A DNA stretch of 20,178 nt from UMGS172 sp045546915 (GCA_045546915.1 JAZQDU010000017.1:1-20178); one strand, 5' to 3'; counted from the stretch's first letter, positions 1 through 7,337 are shown. Numbers and translations: made by a program. The notes: generated by a model not told the origin, from the sequence alone.

Positions 1-396
1 AATCTGCTCCATGTCACTTACAAGTTTTGCCATTAACGCATTATCGTATGCGCTAATATTCTTAGTAAGTTCAGTCTTACTGAGCAAATCAGAAAGATTT
101 TCGGCATTAAATATCATAGAAAGAGTCGATGCCGTCATACCGCCACTCATATATATGGCACGAAGACGCTGTTGGAACAGATATTTGGTTTTTTGAAGTT
201 GTGCTTCCTTATCGATAATATCCTGCTCTAAATCCTCAATTTTAGTGTCACATTGAGCAATCTGTTCGTTGCAAACCGTTATCTGACTTTGGATTACATC
301 AATTCTTTTAGATAAAAGTTGTTTTTCTTTTTCCTTATCCTTGGATTGGGCTTTGAGTTCCTTTATTTCAGCCTCAATTTCCTTCTGTTGCTGTTC
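1..396. repeat. Near-identical direct repeat, copy A (in the partial hydrolase gene)
   Basis: Bases 1-396 match 1214-1609 at a constant offset of 1213 with three substitutions (111/1324, 127/1340 and 262/1475). In the coding strand two are synonymous and one is Phe/Leu. Identity ends sharply at 396/1609. Copy A may continue left of the window. Confidence 0.95.
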
Positions 397-537
397 AAGT
401 TCTGATATCATATCTTTATAATCGCTTACCTTATCAGCTTTTGCAACATTTATGGTATCAATATCGGCATTACAGAAAAAAGCAGAAAAGACAAAACTAA
501 AGCACAAAACTGAAATTATTAGCTTTTTAAAACGCAC
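1..537 (-). CDS. Second coiled-coil/M23-type peptidoglycan hydrolase paralog, 5' part only (partial)
   Basis: The open frame runs from a GTG at 537 to the window edge: 179 codons without a stop. It encodes a basic start (VRFKK), a hydrophobic signal peptide (about residues 6-25) and then a long Glu/Lys/Gln-rich coiled coil. It aligns without net gaps to the complete gene just upstream (560-1759), so I infer the same architecture with an M23/LytM domain beyond the window; that domain is not visible here. The GTG is preceded by AAAGGA at 6-base spacing, and similarity to the paralog begins exactly at this codon. The overlapping ATG at 539 is out of frame and stops after six codons. Only 22 bases separate it from the preceding stop, so it is the last visible gene of the cdaR-like-ftsE-ftsX operon. 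The protein is presumably exported and activated by FtsEX. Whether the gene is intact is unknown. Confidence 0.85.
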   Translation of the reverse strand, partial: MRFKKLIISVLCFSFVFSAFFCNADIDTINVAKADKVSDYKDMISELEQQQKEIEAEIKELKAQSKDKEKEKQLLSKRIDVIQSQITVCNEQIAQCDTKIEDLEQDIIDKEAQLQKTKYLFQQRLRAIYMSGGMTASTLSMIFNAENLSDLLSKTELTKNISAYDNALMAKLVSDMEQI

Positions 538-559
538 ATTATATCCTTTCTTTGAACGT

Positions 560-1759
560 TTATTTAAAATACTTTTTCGGGTCGGTGGTGTCACCGTTTA
601 CACGCACCTCAAAATGCAAGTGATAGCCGGTAGACGCACCGGTTGTGCCAACATAACCAATGGTTTGTCCTTTTTGAACCTTTTGTCCTACCTTAACTAT
701 ATACTTAGTCATATGTGCATAAAGGGTTACATATGATTTTCCGTCATCGGCAGTACCGTGGTTTACCATGACATAATAGCCATATCCTCCGGAATTATAC
801 TTAGCAATAGAAACAATACCATCGGCTGCTGCAACTATCGGTTTGCCCTTAATACCGCTACCTGCAATATCTATACCCTTATGGAACTTATATTTACCGC
901 TTATGGGATGATTTCTGTATCCGTAAGGCGAGGTAATATAATAATATCCGGGGCACGGCCAGGTAAACTGACCGTCATAATACTGGTCTTTATACTGGTT
1001 CTGCGCATCCTTGATTGCCTGTTCGTATTCAGCAATAGCCTTATCAAGTTTCTCAGATTGATTTTTAAGAGCATTAACATCGCTCTGAATACCGGAAATA
1101 ACCGAATTAATTTCACTTACTTCTTTTTTAAGTTCGGCTTTCTTAACGTCAAGCGTTGCCTTAATTTCCTCTTGTTCATCAACAAGTAGCAGTATATCCT
1201 TTTTACTCTTCTCAATCTGCTCCATGTCACTTACAAGTTTTGCCATTAACGCATTATCGTATGCGCTAATATTCTTAGTAAGTTCAGTCTTACTGAGCAA
1301 ATCAGAAAGATTTTCGGCATTAAGTATCATAGAAAGAGTTGATGCCGTCATACCGCCACTCATATATATGGCACGAAGACGCTGTTGGAACAGATATTTG
1401 GTTTTTTGAAGTTGTGCTTCCTTATCGATAATATCCTGCTCTAAATCCTCAATTTTAGTGTCACATTGAGCAATTTGTTCGTTGCAAACCGTTATCTGAC
1501 TTTGGATTACATCAATTCTTTTAGATAAAAGTTGTTTTTCTTTTTCCTTATCCTTGGATTGGGCTTTGAGTTCCTTTATTTCAGCCTCAATTTCCTTCTG
1601 TTGCTGTTCTAATTCTTCAATTTTATCCTTATAGTCGCTGACAGCATCGGCTTTAGCAACAGTTGTTTGTTTCACATCAGCATTACAAAGAAATGCCGAG
1701 AAAACAAAACTAAGACACAATACTGAAATAACTACTTTTTTAAAGCGCACGGAACTCAC
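560..1759 (-). CDS. Exported coiled-coil M23 (LytM-type) peptidoglycan endopeptidase, probable FtsEX effector
   Basis: This 399-residue protein has an N-terminal signal peptide (about residues 8-27), a long coiled coil (about 40-260) and a C-terminal M23 peptidase domain (about 265-399). The zinc and catalytic residues are all visible: H293 and D297 in HKGID, H349 in YAHM, and H380/H382 in HLH. It should therefore be an active endopeptidase cutting peptide cross-links, unlike E. coli EnvC, which lacks activity. The family role is known from EnvC, PcsB and CwlO: the coiled coil docks on FtsX and ATP hydrolysis by FtsE relieves autoinhibition. The first codon is GTG and overlaps the end of ftsX by 20 bases, with AGGA 5 bases upstream. 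A GTG nine bases later (1750) is the alternative, and it is the position where similarity to the downstream paralog begins. There is no convincing lipobox although a Cys lies near the cleavage region. Membership of the FtsEX pathway is inferred from operon position. Confidence 0.93.
   Translation of the reverse strand: MSSVRFKKVVISVLCLSFVFSAFLCNADVKQTTVAKADAVSDYKDKIEELEQQQKEIEAEIKELKAQSKDKEKEKQLLSKRIDVIQSQITVCNEQIAQCDTKIEDLEQDIIDKEAQLQKTKYLFQQRLRAIYMSGGMTASTLSMILNAENLSDLLSKTELTKNISAYDNALMAKLVSDMEQIEKSKKDILLLVDEQEEIKATLDVKKAELKKEVSEINSVISGIQSDVNALKNQSEKLDKAIAEYEQAIKDAQNQYKDQYYDGQFTWPCPGYYYITSPYGYRNHPISGKYKFHKGIDIAGSGIKGKPIVAAADGIVSIAKYNSGGYGYYVMVNHGTADDGKSYVTLYAHMTKYIVKVGQKVQKGQTIGYVGTTGASTGYHLHFEVRVNGDTTDPKKYFK
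1214..1609. repeat. Near-identical direct repeat, copy B (in the complete hydrolase gene)
   Basis: This is the partner of bases 1-396, with 393 of 396 positions identical. It covers the coiled-coil coding segment from just after the first heptads to the window's last shared base. The matching flank 1610-1750 against 397-537 has 39 mismatches in 141 ungapped positions. Confidence 0.95.
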
Positions 1760-2741
1760 TTCCTTCCTTCCTAAGATACTTGTTAATCATAATTGCACTG
1801 GCAAAAAGTCCGGCAAAGCAACCTATTCCACCAAATATTCCGAAAATGAGCCAGAAAAACTCAGAAAACGGAATAATTGAAGTAAGGCTAAGGGCACTTT
1901 TAACGGTTTCCTGTACTGCGTTGTATACAAAATACAAAATCGAAACCGTAATTCCCGCCGATAAAATACCAATTGTAACACCCTCAACCATAAACGGTAT
2001 ACGAACAAATGAATCGGTCGCACCGACGGCCTTCATAATGCTTATTTCAAGTTTACGGCTATACATGGTAACGCGAATGGTATTAGAAACTATAACAAGG
2101 GCAATAATCATAAGAATAGCAACTATCCAAAAACCGATAATAGCAATAGCCCTTTTTATAATTGTGATTTTTTCGGCAATATCTCTAAGAGATGATATTT
2201 CATCAACGCCGTTAAGACCCTCAATATCCTCAATTGTTTTATCAAATAGCGAAAGGTCAGTCATGGTGACACGGGCACCGCACGACATTGGATTTTCAAT
2301 GACAGAGAAAATCTCAGGCGAAGCCTCGGTTACGGCACCCTTTGCGCTTTCCAACATTTCATCGCTGGAAAAATACTCAATTGAATTTACATTTTCAATT
2401 TTACTGATTTTTTCGCAAAGAATAAGTGCTTCTTCTAAATTATGTATAGTGTAATCGTCTTCGGTAACCTGCTGTTCTGCCTTGTCAAGCGTTATGTCTG
2501 CCGATTGCTCGGAACGAACACTATAAAGAGCAGAATTGCGGTCTTCAAAATAAACCATGACAACATTTTGCTGTTCAAGTTCGCTTAAAGTATGGTCAAC
2601 ATTAAGAGAAACTGCAACTGCAAGTCCGATAACCGACATGCATGCAACCAAAACGCCGATAGACGCTACCGACATCAACTTATTAAGCCAAATATTCTTA
2701 AAACCGTTACCGATTAAATATCTAACGCTGGTAAGTTTCAT
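1740..2741 (-). CDS. ftsX: Cell division protein FtsX (ABC-type membrane subunit)
   Basis: FtsX is the membrane half of the FtsEX complex, which passes ATPase-driven movement to a periplasmic or wall-side hydrolase. The protein has 333 residues. It shows a first membrane helix at about 22-46, an extracellular domain at about 50-195 and three more helices near 198-222, 252-275 and 295-318, the standard FtsX layout. The conserved cytoplasmic stretch with RKLEISIMKAVGAT (229-242) is typical of the family. The start ATG overlaps the ftsE stop (ATGA), and GGAGG lies six bases upstream inside ftsE, indicating translational coupling. It is longer than the roughly 300 residues usual for the family; the extra length seems to lie in an acidic, polar stretch near 66-100 of the extracellular domain, where hydrolase contact is expected. 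The hydrolase gene overlaps its 3' end. Confidence 0.95.
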   Translation of the reverse strand: MKLTSVRYLIGNGFKNIWLNKLMSVASIGVLVACMSVIGLAVAVSLNVDHTLSELEQQNVVMVYFEDRNSALYSVRSEQSADITLDKAEQQVTEDDYTIHNLEEALILCEKISKIENVNSIEYFSSDEMLESAKGAVTEASPEIFSVIENPMSCGARVTMTDLSLFDKTIEDIEGLNGVDEISSLRDIAEKITIIKRAIAIIGFWIVAILMIIALVIVSNTIRVTMYSRKLEISIMKAVGATDSFVRIPFMVEGVTIGILSAGITVSILYFVYNAVQETVKSALSLTSIIPFSEFFWLIFGIFGGIGCFAGLFASAIMINKYLRKEGSEFRAL

Positions 2742-3475
2742 AATAAACCTCCATTCGCGTTGTCGGCAACGATTTTGCCGTTTTCTATCATAATTACTCG
2801 CTGTCCGAAATCGCGCACAAGTTGATGCTCATGCGTAACCATAAGTATGGTTGTTCCCCTACGGTTTATTTCAGTGAGAAGTTCAACTATTTCGTAAGAC
2901 ATATTAGGGTCAACGTTACCCGTTGGCTCGTCCGCAATAATAAGATTCGGTTTATTGACCAAAGCGCGTGCAAGACCCACTCGCTGTTGTTCACCGCCCG
3001 AAAGTTCAGCCGGCTTACATCTGGCTTTTTCTGCAAGACCTACAAGGTTTAAAGCACGTGACACATTCTTTCGAATTTCCTGACGCGACGCTCCGACAAC
3101 GTGCATTGCGAATGCAACATTCTCAAAAACGTTCATGTTAGGAATCAAGCGGAAATCCTGAAAAACAATGCCCATAGTTCTGCGAAAATAAGGAACAGCG
3201 CTGCGTTTCATTTTGGTAAGGTGAAATCCGTTAACGTAAATATCGCCTGTATTAGGCTTTTCTTCACGCATAATAAGTTTCATAAATGTACTTTTACCGG
3301 CACCCGAAGGGCCAACAACAAACACAAATTCGCCTTTATTAATTCTTATATTAACGTCATCCAAAGCGTGTGTACCGTTGGCATAATTTTTGGATACGCC
3401 TTTAAACTCTATAAGAGGCTGTTCAGCCCTTGCAGGACGTTTGCCTATCGCAAAATCCTCGTTAATAATTATCAC
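2738..3475 (-). CDS. ftsE: Cell division ATP-binding protein FtsE
   Basis: FtsE is the cytoplasmic ATPase of FtsEX. The 245-residue protein has Walker A (GPSGAGKST, 55-63), the Q-loop Gln at 106, the signature LSGGE (158-162), Walker B ending in ADEP (181-184) and the switch His at 216. The start is a GTG eight bases after the regulator's stop. The upstream sequence (AGAAAGA) is a poor ribosome binding site, which suggests coupling to translation of the preceding gene. About 21 residues precede the usual family start at LIEFKGVSK. No ATG, GTG or TTG occurs in frame in between, so the extension appears real unless an unusual start codon is used. It forms an operon with ftsX and two M23 hydrolases. 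Confidence 0.94.
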   Translation of the reverse strand: MIIINEDFAIGKRPARAEQPLIEFKGVSKNYANGTHALDDVNIRINKGEFVFVVGPSGAGKSTFMKLIMREEKPNTGDIYVNGFHLTKMKRSAVPYFRRTMGIVFQDFRLIPNMNVFENVAFAMHVVGASRQEIRKNVSRALNLVGLAEKARCKPAELSGGEQQRVGLARALVNKPNLIIADEPTGNVDPNMSYEIVELLTEINRRGTTILMVTHEHQLVRDFGQRVIMIENGKIVADNANGGLL

Positions 3476-3483
3476 TCTTTCTA

Positions 3484-4578
3484 TTAATATTTAACTGGTG
3501 TTGCTCTCAAATACTTCTTAACCATAAGTGCAATTTTAAATATGATTGCATGGTCAAACTCACGAAGGTCAAGACCGGTAATTTTCTTAATCTTCTCCAA
3601 GCGGTAAACAAGTGTATTTCTGTGAACAAACAACTTTCTTGCGGTTTCAGAAACATTAAGGTTGTTTTCAAAGAATTTTTGAATTGTAAACAATGTTTCC
3701 TGGTCAAGGCTTTCAATAGTTCCACGTTTGAAAACTTCTCTAAGGAAAGATTCGCAAAGTGTAGTGGGCAACTGATAAATAAGCCTTGCAATACCTAAAT
3801 TATCATAATTAACAATGGCTTTTTCAGTATCAAATACCTTTCCAACCTCCAAAGCAACCTGTGCCTCTTTAAATGAACGAGCAAGGTCTTTAAGGTTTTC
3901 AACGGTGGTGCCAATACCAATAACAGCCTGAGTATAATAAAACTCACTAGCCAAAGTATCAACAATAGAACCCGCTAAATTTTCAAGGTCAGATGACGCA
4001 ATACCGGGTTTAGTTTCCTTAACAAGTGCAATATCAGTATCGCTGATATTGATAATAAAATCTTTATTCTTATCGGGGAAGAGATTTTGAATTATGTCAT
4101 AAACAGAAATTTCGTTTACAGATGTAACACGGATAAGGAAAACAGTACGTGCAACATCACTGTTAAAGCGCAACTCACGAGCCTTCAGGTTAATATCTCC
4201 CTGAAGGATATTATCAAGAATAACATTCTTTATAAAATTGCTACGGTCATACTTTTCGTCATAATAATACTTAATATGCGACAAAGAAATGGCAAGAATT
4301 GAGGCATATTTAGCAGCCTGAGGGTCGTTACCCTCAACAAACAAAATATACTCAGGTCTTTGCGGTGTACCAAATGTTTTATATGTATACTGACCTCTGA
4401 CAAATGTTTCGTTAGTTGCGGGAATAGAGCCGCCGGCAAACAAAACATCGTGAGTCTCCCTTATTCTGCTGAGTTCACTACACGCAATAACGGTAAAATC
4501 CTCATCAATGACACCAATTGTACGGTCAACCGTATCCTTAATTTGGTGAATAACACCTTGAAAAAGCCTATTAGACAT
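3484..4578 (-). CDS. CdaR/PucR-family transcriptional regulator
   Basis: This 364-residue protein has the layout of CdaR/PucR-type regulators. There is an N-terminal region of about 110 residues of unclear fold, a middle region (about 115-260) resembling the GGDEF-like domain of this family, and a C-terminal helix-turn-helix at about 308-340 containing NVSETARKLFVHRNTLVYRL. In known relatives this HTH binds DNA and the N-terminal part senses a metabolite; the ligand here cannot be told. The ATG is preceded by GGGGAG at good spacing, and a strong promoter lies further upstream. It is the first gene of the operon with ftsE, ftsX and the hydrolases, which suggests it controls that operon or itself. 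The regulatory target is inference. Confidence 0.87.
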   Translation of the reverse strand: MSNRLFQGVIHQIKDTVDRTIGVIDEDFTVIACSELSRIRETHDVLFAGGSIPATNETFVRGQYTYKTFGTPQRPEYILFVEGNDPQAAKYASILAISLSHIKYYYDEKYDRSNFIKNVILDNILQGDINLKARELRFNSDVARTVFLIRVTSVNEISVYDIIQNLFPDKNKDFIINISDTDIALVKETKPGIASSDLENLAGSIVDTLASEFYYTQAVIGIGTTVENLKDLARSFKEAQVALEVGKVFDTEKAIVNYDNLGIARLIYQLPTTLCESFLREVFKRGTIESLDQETLFTIQKFFENNLNVSETARKLFVHRNTLVYRLEKIKKITGLDLREFDHAIIFKIALMVKKYLRATPVKY

Positions 4579-4631
4579 ATAACTCTCCCCTTAAATTTAG
4601 CAAAATTCATTATTTATACTAATACATCATT

Positions 4632-4660
4632 ATTATACACAACATCTTGTATCATTTCAA
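4632..4660 (-). promoter_or_regulatory. Sigma-A-type promoter for the cdaR-like-ftsEX-hydrolase operon
   Basis: On the minus strand there is TTGAAA (4655-4660), a 17-base spacer and a perfect TATAAT (4632-4637), about 50 bases upstream of the regulator's start codon. The spacer contains the small inverted repeat ACAA-GATG-TTGT, a possible operator. No other promoter of this quality is seen in the 208-base gap. Confidence 0.8.
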
Positions 4661-4667
4661 GTATAAA

Positions 4668-4705
4668 TTACAAATTTCACAAAAAAAGTTACAATTTGAT
4701 TACAA
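4668..4705 (-). promoter_or_regulatory. Three phased TTGTAA boxes upstream of the regulator promoter
   Basis: TTGTAA (minus strand) occurs at 4668-4673, 4689-4694 and 4700-4705. The offsets of 21 and 11 bases are about two turns and one turn of DNA. The cluster starts 8 bases upstream of the -35 element. It could be an operator array, for example for the CdaR-like protein itself, or an A/T-rich UP-like element. The function is inferred from position only. Confidence 0.35.
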
Positions 4706-4735
4706 AATTAATATTGTGTAATAATTGACAAAGAT

Positions 4736-4770
4736 AAATAAAAACAGACCTTGGTTTTCCAAGGTCTGTT
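4736..4770 (-). terminator. Intrinsic terminator of the sugar-ABC ATPase gene
   Basis: The minus strand has a perfect 12-bp stem, AACAGACCTTGG pairing with CCAAGGTCTGTT (4743-4770), closed by an AAAA loop. It is followed by a T-rich run (TTTATTTAT). It begins 17 bases after the stop codon. Confidence 0.92.
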
Positions 4771-4786
4771 AATACTAATATGTAAA

Positions 4787-5929
4787 TTAGTTGGTAATGG
4801 TCTTTTCAGTATCCTTATCAAAGATATGAATCTTACCGGGTTCAAGAGTGATTTTAATGGTTTCACCGGGACGGGCGGTAGAGTTAGGAGCAACGCGTCC
4901 GTTAATGTTCTGACCTTCGCAAACGGTGTAGATATACTTTTCTGCACCCATAAGCTCGGTAACTTCAACGTTTGCCTCAACAATGCCTTCGGGGAACTTA
5001 GCAATAAGTTCTTCCTCGTCGTGAACGTTTTCAGGACGAATACCGATAATAACCTCCTTATCAACATAAGGAACAAGGCAATCCTTCTTATTCTTCTCTG
5101 CGGGGAGTTTAATTTTGTATTTAACACCGGAACGGGTCTTTGTATCTTCAGAACCAAACTCTACAAAGAAGTCCTCACCCTCCTGAAGAACCTTAGCATC
5201 AAGGAAGTTCATCTGAGGTGAACCGATAAATCCTGCAACGAAAGAGTTGCAAGGTAAGTCATAAAGACGCTGAGGAGTATCAACCTGCTGTACAATACCG
5301 TCTTTCATAACAACGATTCTTGTACCCATGGTCATAGCTTCAGTCTGGTCATGAGTAACGTAAATAAAGGTAGTACCAAGTCTTAAATGGAGCTTAGAAA
5401 TCTCGGTACGCATCTGTGCACGAAGTTTAGCATCCAAGTTAGAAAGCGGTTCGTCAAGAAGGAAAACCTTAGGCTCACGAACGATTGCACGTCCCAAAGC
5501 AACACGCTGACGCTGACCACCCGAAAGAGCAGCAGGTTTACGCTGGAGAAGATGCTCAATATCAAGAATACGAGCTGCCTCTTCAACACGACGCTTGATT
5601 TCCTCCTTAGGAGTCTTACGAAGTTTAAGACCAAATGCCATATTATCAAAAACGGTCATATGAGGATAAAGTGCATAGTTCTGGAAAACCATAGCGATAT
5701 CTCTATCCTTAGGTGCGACGTCGTTAACCAAACGGTCACCGATGTAGAGTTCACCGCCGCTAATCTCTTCAAGACCGGCAATCATACGGAGAGTAGTAGA
5801 TTTACCGCAACCGGAAGGACCAACGAGAATGATAAACTCTTTGTCCTTAATGTCAAGATTAAAATCTTGAACAGCAAGAACACCGCCGGGATATTTTTTA
5901 CAAATGTTTTTTAGTGTAAGGCTTGCCAT
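4787..5929 (-). CDS. ugpC: Sugar ABC transporter ATP-binding protein (UgpC/MsmX/MsmK type)
   Basis: This 380-residue ATPase belongs to the carbohydrate-importer (CUT1) family. Motifs are Walker A GPSGCGKST (37-45), Q-loop Gln 83, signature LSGGQ (135-139), Walker B VFLLDE (155-160) and switch His 193. A C-terminal regulatory region of OB-fold (TOBE/MalK-like) type starts near residue 235 and contains GIRPENV. In Bacillota such lone ATPases (MsmX) energise several sugar importers encoded elsewhere. That fits here, since no permease or binding protein is nearby and the gene has its own promoter and terminator. The ATG start has AGGAGG upstream. The exact substrates cannot be told from this gene. 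Confidence 0.93.
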   Translation of the reverse strand: MASLTLKNICKKYPGGVLAVQDFNLDIKDKEFIILVGPSGCGKSTTLRMIAGLEEISGGELYIGDRLVNDVAPKDRDIAMVFQNYALYPHMTVFDNMAFGLKLRKTPKEEIKRRVEEAARILDIEHLLQRKPAALSGGQRQRVALGRAIVREPKVFLLDEPLSNLDAKLRAQMRTEISKLHLRLGTTFIYVTHDQTEAMTMGTRIVVMKDGIVQQVDTPQRLYDLPCNSFVAGFIGSPQMNFLDAKVLQEGEDFFVEFGSEDTKTRSGVKYKIKLPAEKNKKDCLVPYVDKEVIIGIRPENVHDEEELIAKFPEGIVEANVEVTELMGAEKYIYTVCEGQNINGRVAPNSTARPGETIKITLEPGKIHIFDKDTEKTITN

Positions 5930-5980
5930 TTATATCTTTCCTCCTAAAAGAAATGTAAACACATACTATGTTACTACTGC

Positions 5981-6009
5981 ATTATAACAGATATGGTTAA
6001 TAATTTCTA
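5981..6009 (-). promoter_or_regulatory. Probable promoter of the sugar-ABC ATPase gene
   Basis: A perfect TATAAT (5981-5986) has a 4/6 match to the -35 consensus (TAGAAA, 6004-6009) at 17-base spacing. The predicted leader is about 45 bases and carries AGGAGG before the ATG, plus a small palindrome ACATA-G-TATGT. The rest of the 189-base gap (to 6118) is very AT-rich. It holds a direct repeat TGTATAATTA (6052 and 6083, plus strand) and no terminator that I can see for the upstream gene. Confidence 0.65.
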
Positions 6010-6118
6010 TACTCAATTCACCCAAACTTAAAGGTTATATTTTATATGAAATGTATAATTATGTTAATGCAATGTAAATTATTGTATAATTACGTATAAA
6101 ATCGTTTATATTTTTTGT

Positions 6119-6829
6119 TTATTTTATCATATATTGCAGTTCTTCCGCTGTCATTTCTCTAAATTGACCACAGTCAAGATTTGAATCTAACGCAATATTG
6201 CCAATTCTTATTCGGTGCAGTGCATTAACACCGGCACCTACAACGCCAAACATACGCTTAATCTCGTGATATTTACCCTCGGTTATTACAACGCTGACTT
6301 TAGTTTTATCGTCATTCAGGCAACACACCTTTGCAGGTCTGCAAACAGTACCGTCAGCAAGTGTCACACCATTAGCCAATGTGCAGATATCTTCATCACT
6401 AATCGGCTTGTCCAATTCGGCTATATATTCCTTTTCAATATAACTTTTTGGCGAAATAACCTTATGCCCAAAATCGCCGTCATCGGTGATAATTAAAAAA
6501 CCGGTTGTATCTTTATCAAGACGCCCTACGGGAAACAAGCCGTCACGGTGGACTTTATCAGCGACAATATCAACAACCGTTTCGCGCGATTTATCGTTAC
6601 TTGCCGACAAAACCCCTTTGGGTTTATTAAGCATAAAATATACAAATTTTTTATAAGTTACAACTTCACTGTCTACAATAAGTTTTGACGATTCATCTGT
6701 TTTAAACGCACAGTCCTTAATGCAACTCCCGTCAACAGTAACTCTACCCTGACGTATTAAAACTTTAGCATCATTACGAGAGACTGCAGCGGCTATTGAA
6801 ATCAATTTATCAAGTCTTTCCAAAGACAT
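6119..6829 (-). CDS. RsuA/RluB-family 16S/23S rRNA pseudouridine synthase
   Basis: This 236-residue enzyme should convert a specific rRNA uridine to pseudouridine. An N-terminal S4 RNA-binding domain covers about residues 1-58. The catalytic domain follows, with the family motif GRLDKDTTG and the catalytic Asp at residue 105. Whether it modifies the small subunit (RsuA-like) or the large subunit (RluB-like) cannot be decided from sequence alone. The ATG has GGAGAAG upstream and lies 17 bases after the stop of the small membrane protein gene, so the two are probably cotranscribed. It is the last gene before the separate ATPase transcription unit. Confidence 0.93.
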   Translation of the reverse strand: MSLERLDKLISIAAAVSRNDAKVLIRQGRVTVDGSCIKDCAFKTDESSKLIVDSEVVTYKKFVYFMLNKPKGVLSASNDKSRETVVDIVADKVHRDGLFPVGRLDKDTTGFLIITDDGDFGHKVISPKSYIEKEYIAELDKPISDEDICTLANGVTLADGTVCRPAKVCCLNDDKTKVSVVITEGKYHEIKRMFGVVGAGVNALHRIRIGNIALDSNLDCGQFREMTAEELQYMIK

Positions 6830-6846
6830 TTTACTTCTCCAAAACT

Positions 6847-7299
6847 TTATTTTAATGCTATTAAAAACCCGTCTAAATCGGTTGAATATATATCGGCAGC
6901 AACAACGCTTCCGCTATAAATTAAAACCTCAACGTACACGTTATTGCCCTCAGGAAAATTAAGCACAGGATAGGTATACCTTTTAAGGACAACACCCTTA
7001 TACTGTAAAAGGTCAAATCCTTGGGAAATCTGTATTTGATTATACGAATTATAAACTTCACCAAATTCAAACGGAACGGTCACTTCGTCAATCTGACAAG
7101 CGTTGCGGTCAATCACAGGGCCAAATGACTCAATATAGTCGGCAACCGAAAAATCCTCCGTAATGCTCTGCACAGCACTATCTGTCTTTTTAGCATGCTT
7201 TAAGGCAGTTAAATTAACAACAAGCAAAACCGATAACGCTAATATCACTAAACTTAAAATTATGTACTTTTTAGGTAGTTTTAAATTAAGATATAACAT
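6847..7299 (-). CDS. Small membrane-anchored protein of unknown function
   Basis: This 150-residue protein has a basic N-terminus, one hydrophobic helix at about residues 12-31 and a soluble domain of about 115 residues outside the membrane. It looks like a signal anchor. The C-terminal part (VYVEVLIYSGSVVAADIYS) resembles the compact beta-rich domain called DUF4830 in clostridial proteins, but I recall that family only loosely and hold it as a guess. No catalytic motif is evident. It lies 38 bases after ispF and 17 bases before the pseudouridine synthase gene. The ATG is preceded by GGTGA, and both lie in a hairpin (7298-7317) that may limit translation. Confidence 0.75.
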   Translation of the reverse strand: MLYLNLKLPKKYIILSLVILALSVLLVVNLTALKHAKKTDSAVQSITEDFSVADYIESFGPVIDRNACQIDEVTVPFEFGEVYNSYNQIQISQGFDLLQYKGVVLKRYTYPVLNFPEGNNVYVEVLIYSGSVVAADIYSTDLDGFLIALK

Positions 7300-7317
7300 A
7301 TCATCACCAGATGATAT
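7298..7317 (-). promoter_or_regulatory. Hairpin covering the ribosome binding site and start codon of the small membrane protein gene
   Basis: In the transcript, ATATCATC (7310-7317) can pair perfectly with GATGATAT (7298-7305) around a 4-base loop. The GGTGA ribosome binding site and the AT of the start codon lie in the loop and 3' arm. Eight AU-rich pairs are only moderately stable, so a translational role is a hypothesis. Confidence 0.4.
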
Positions 7318-7337
7318 ATATTCTAAAATTAATTCTA

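Noticed and set aside
11..196. Plus-strand open frame of 61 codons that recurs at 1224-1409
   Set aside because: It is the antisense of the duplicated coiled-coil segment. The recurrence is explained by the direct repeat, and no ribosome binding site or protein similarity supports it.
1780..2454. Long plus-strand open frame of 224 codons
   Set aside because: It lies wholly antisense to ftsX, whose motifs and coupling are clear, and its predicted protein has no recognisable features.
5930..5980. Possible riboswitch in the ATPase leader
   Set aside because: The leader is about 45 bases, with only a small 5-bp palindrome; it is too short for a known aptamer plus expression platform.
6052..6092. 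Direct repeat TGTATAATTA at a 31-base interval in the gap before the ATPase gene
   Set aside because: It is composed only of common AT-rich words, has no partner motif and lies well upstream of the promoter. It could be antisense -10 elements, but nothing supports a transcript.
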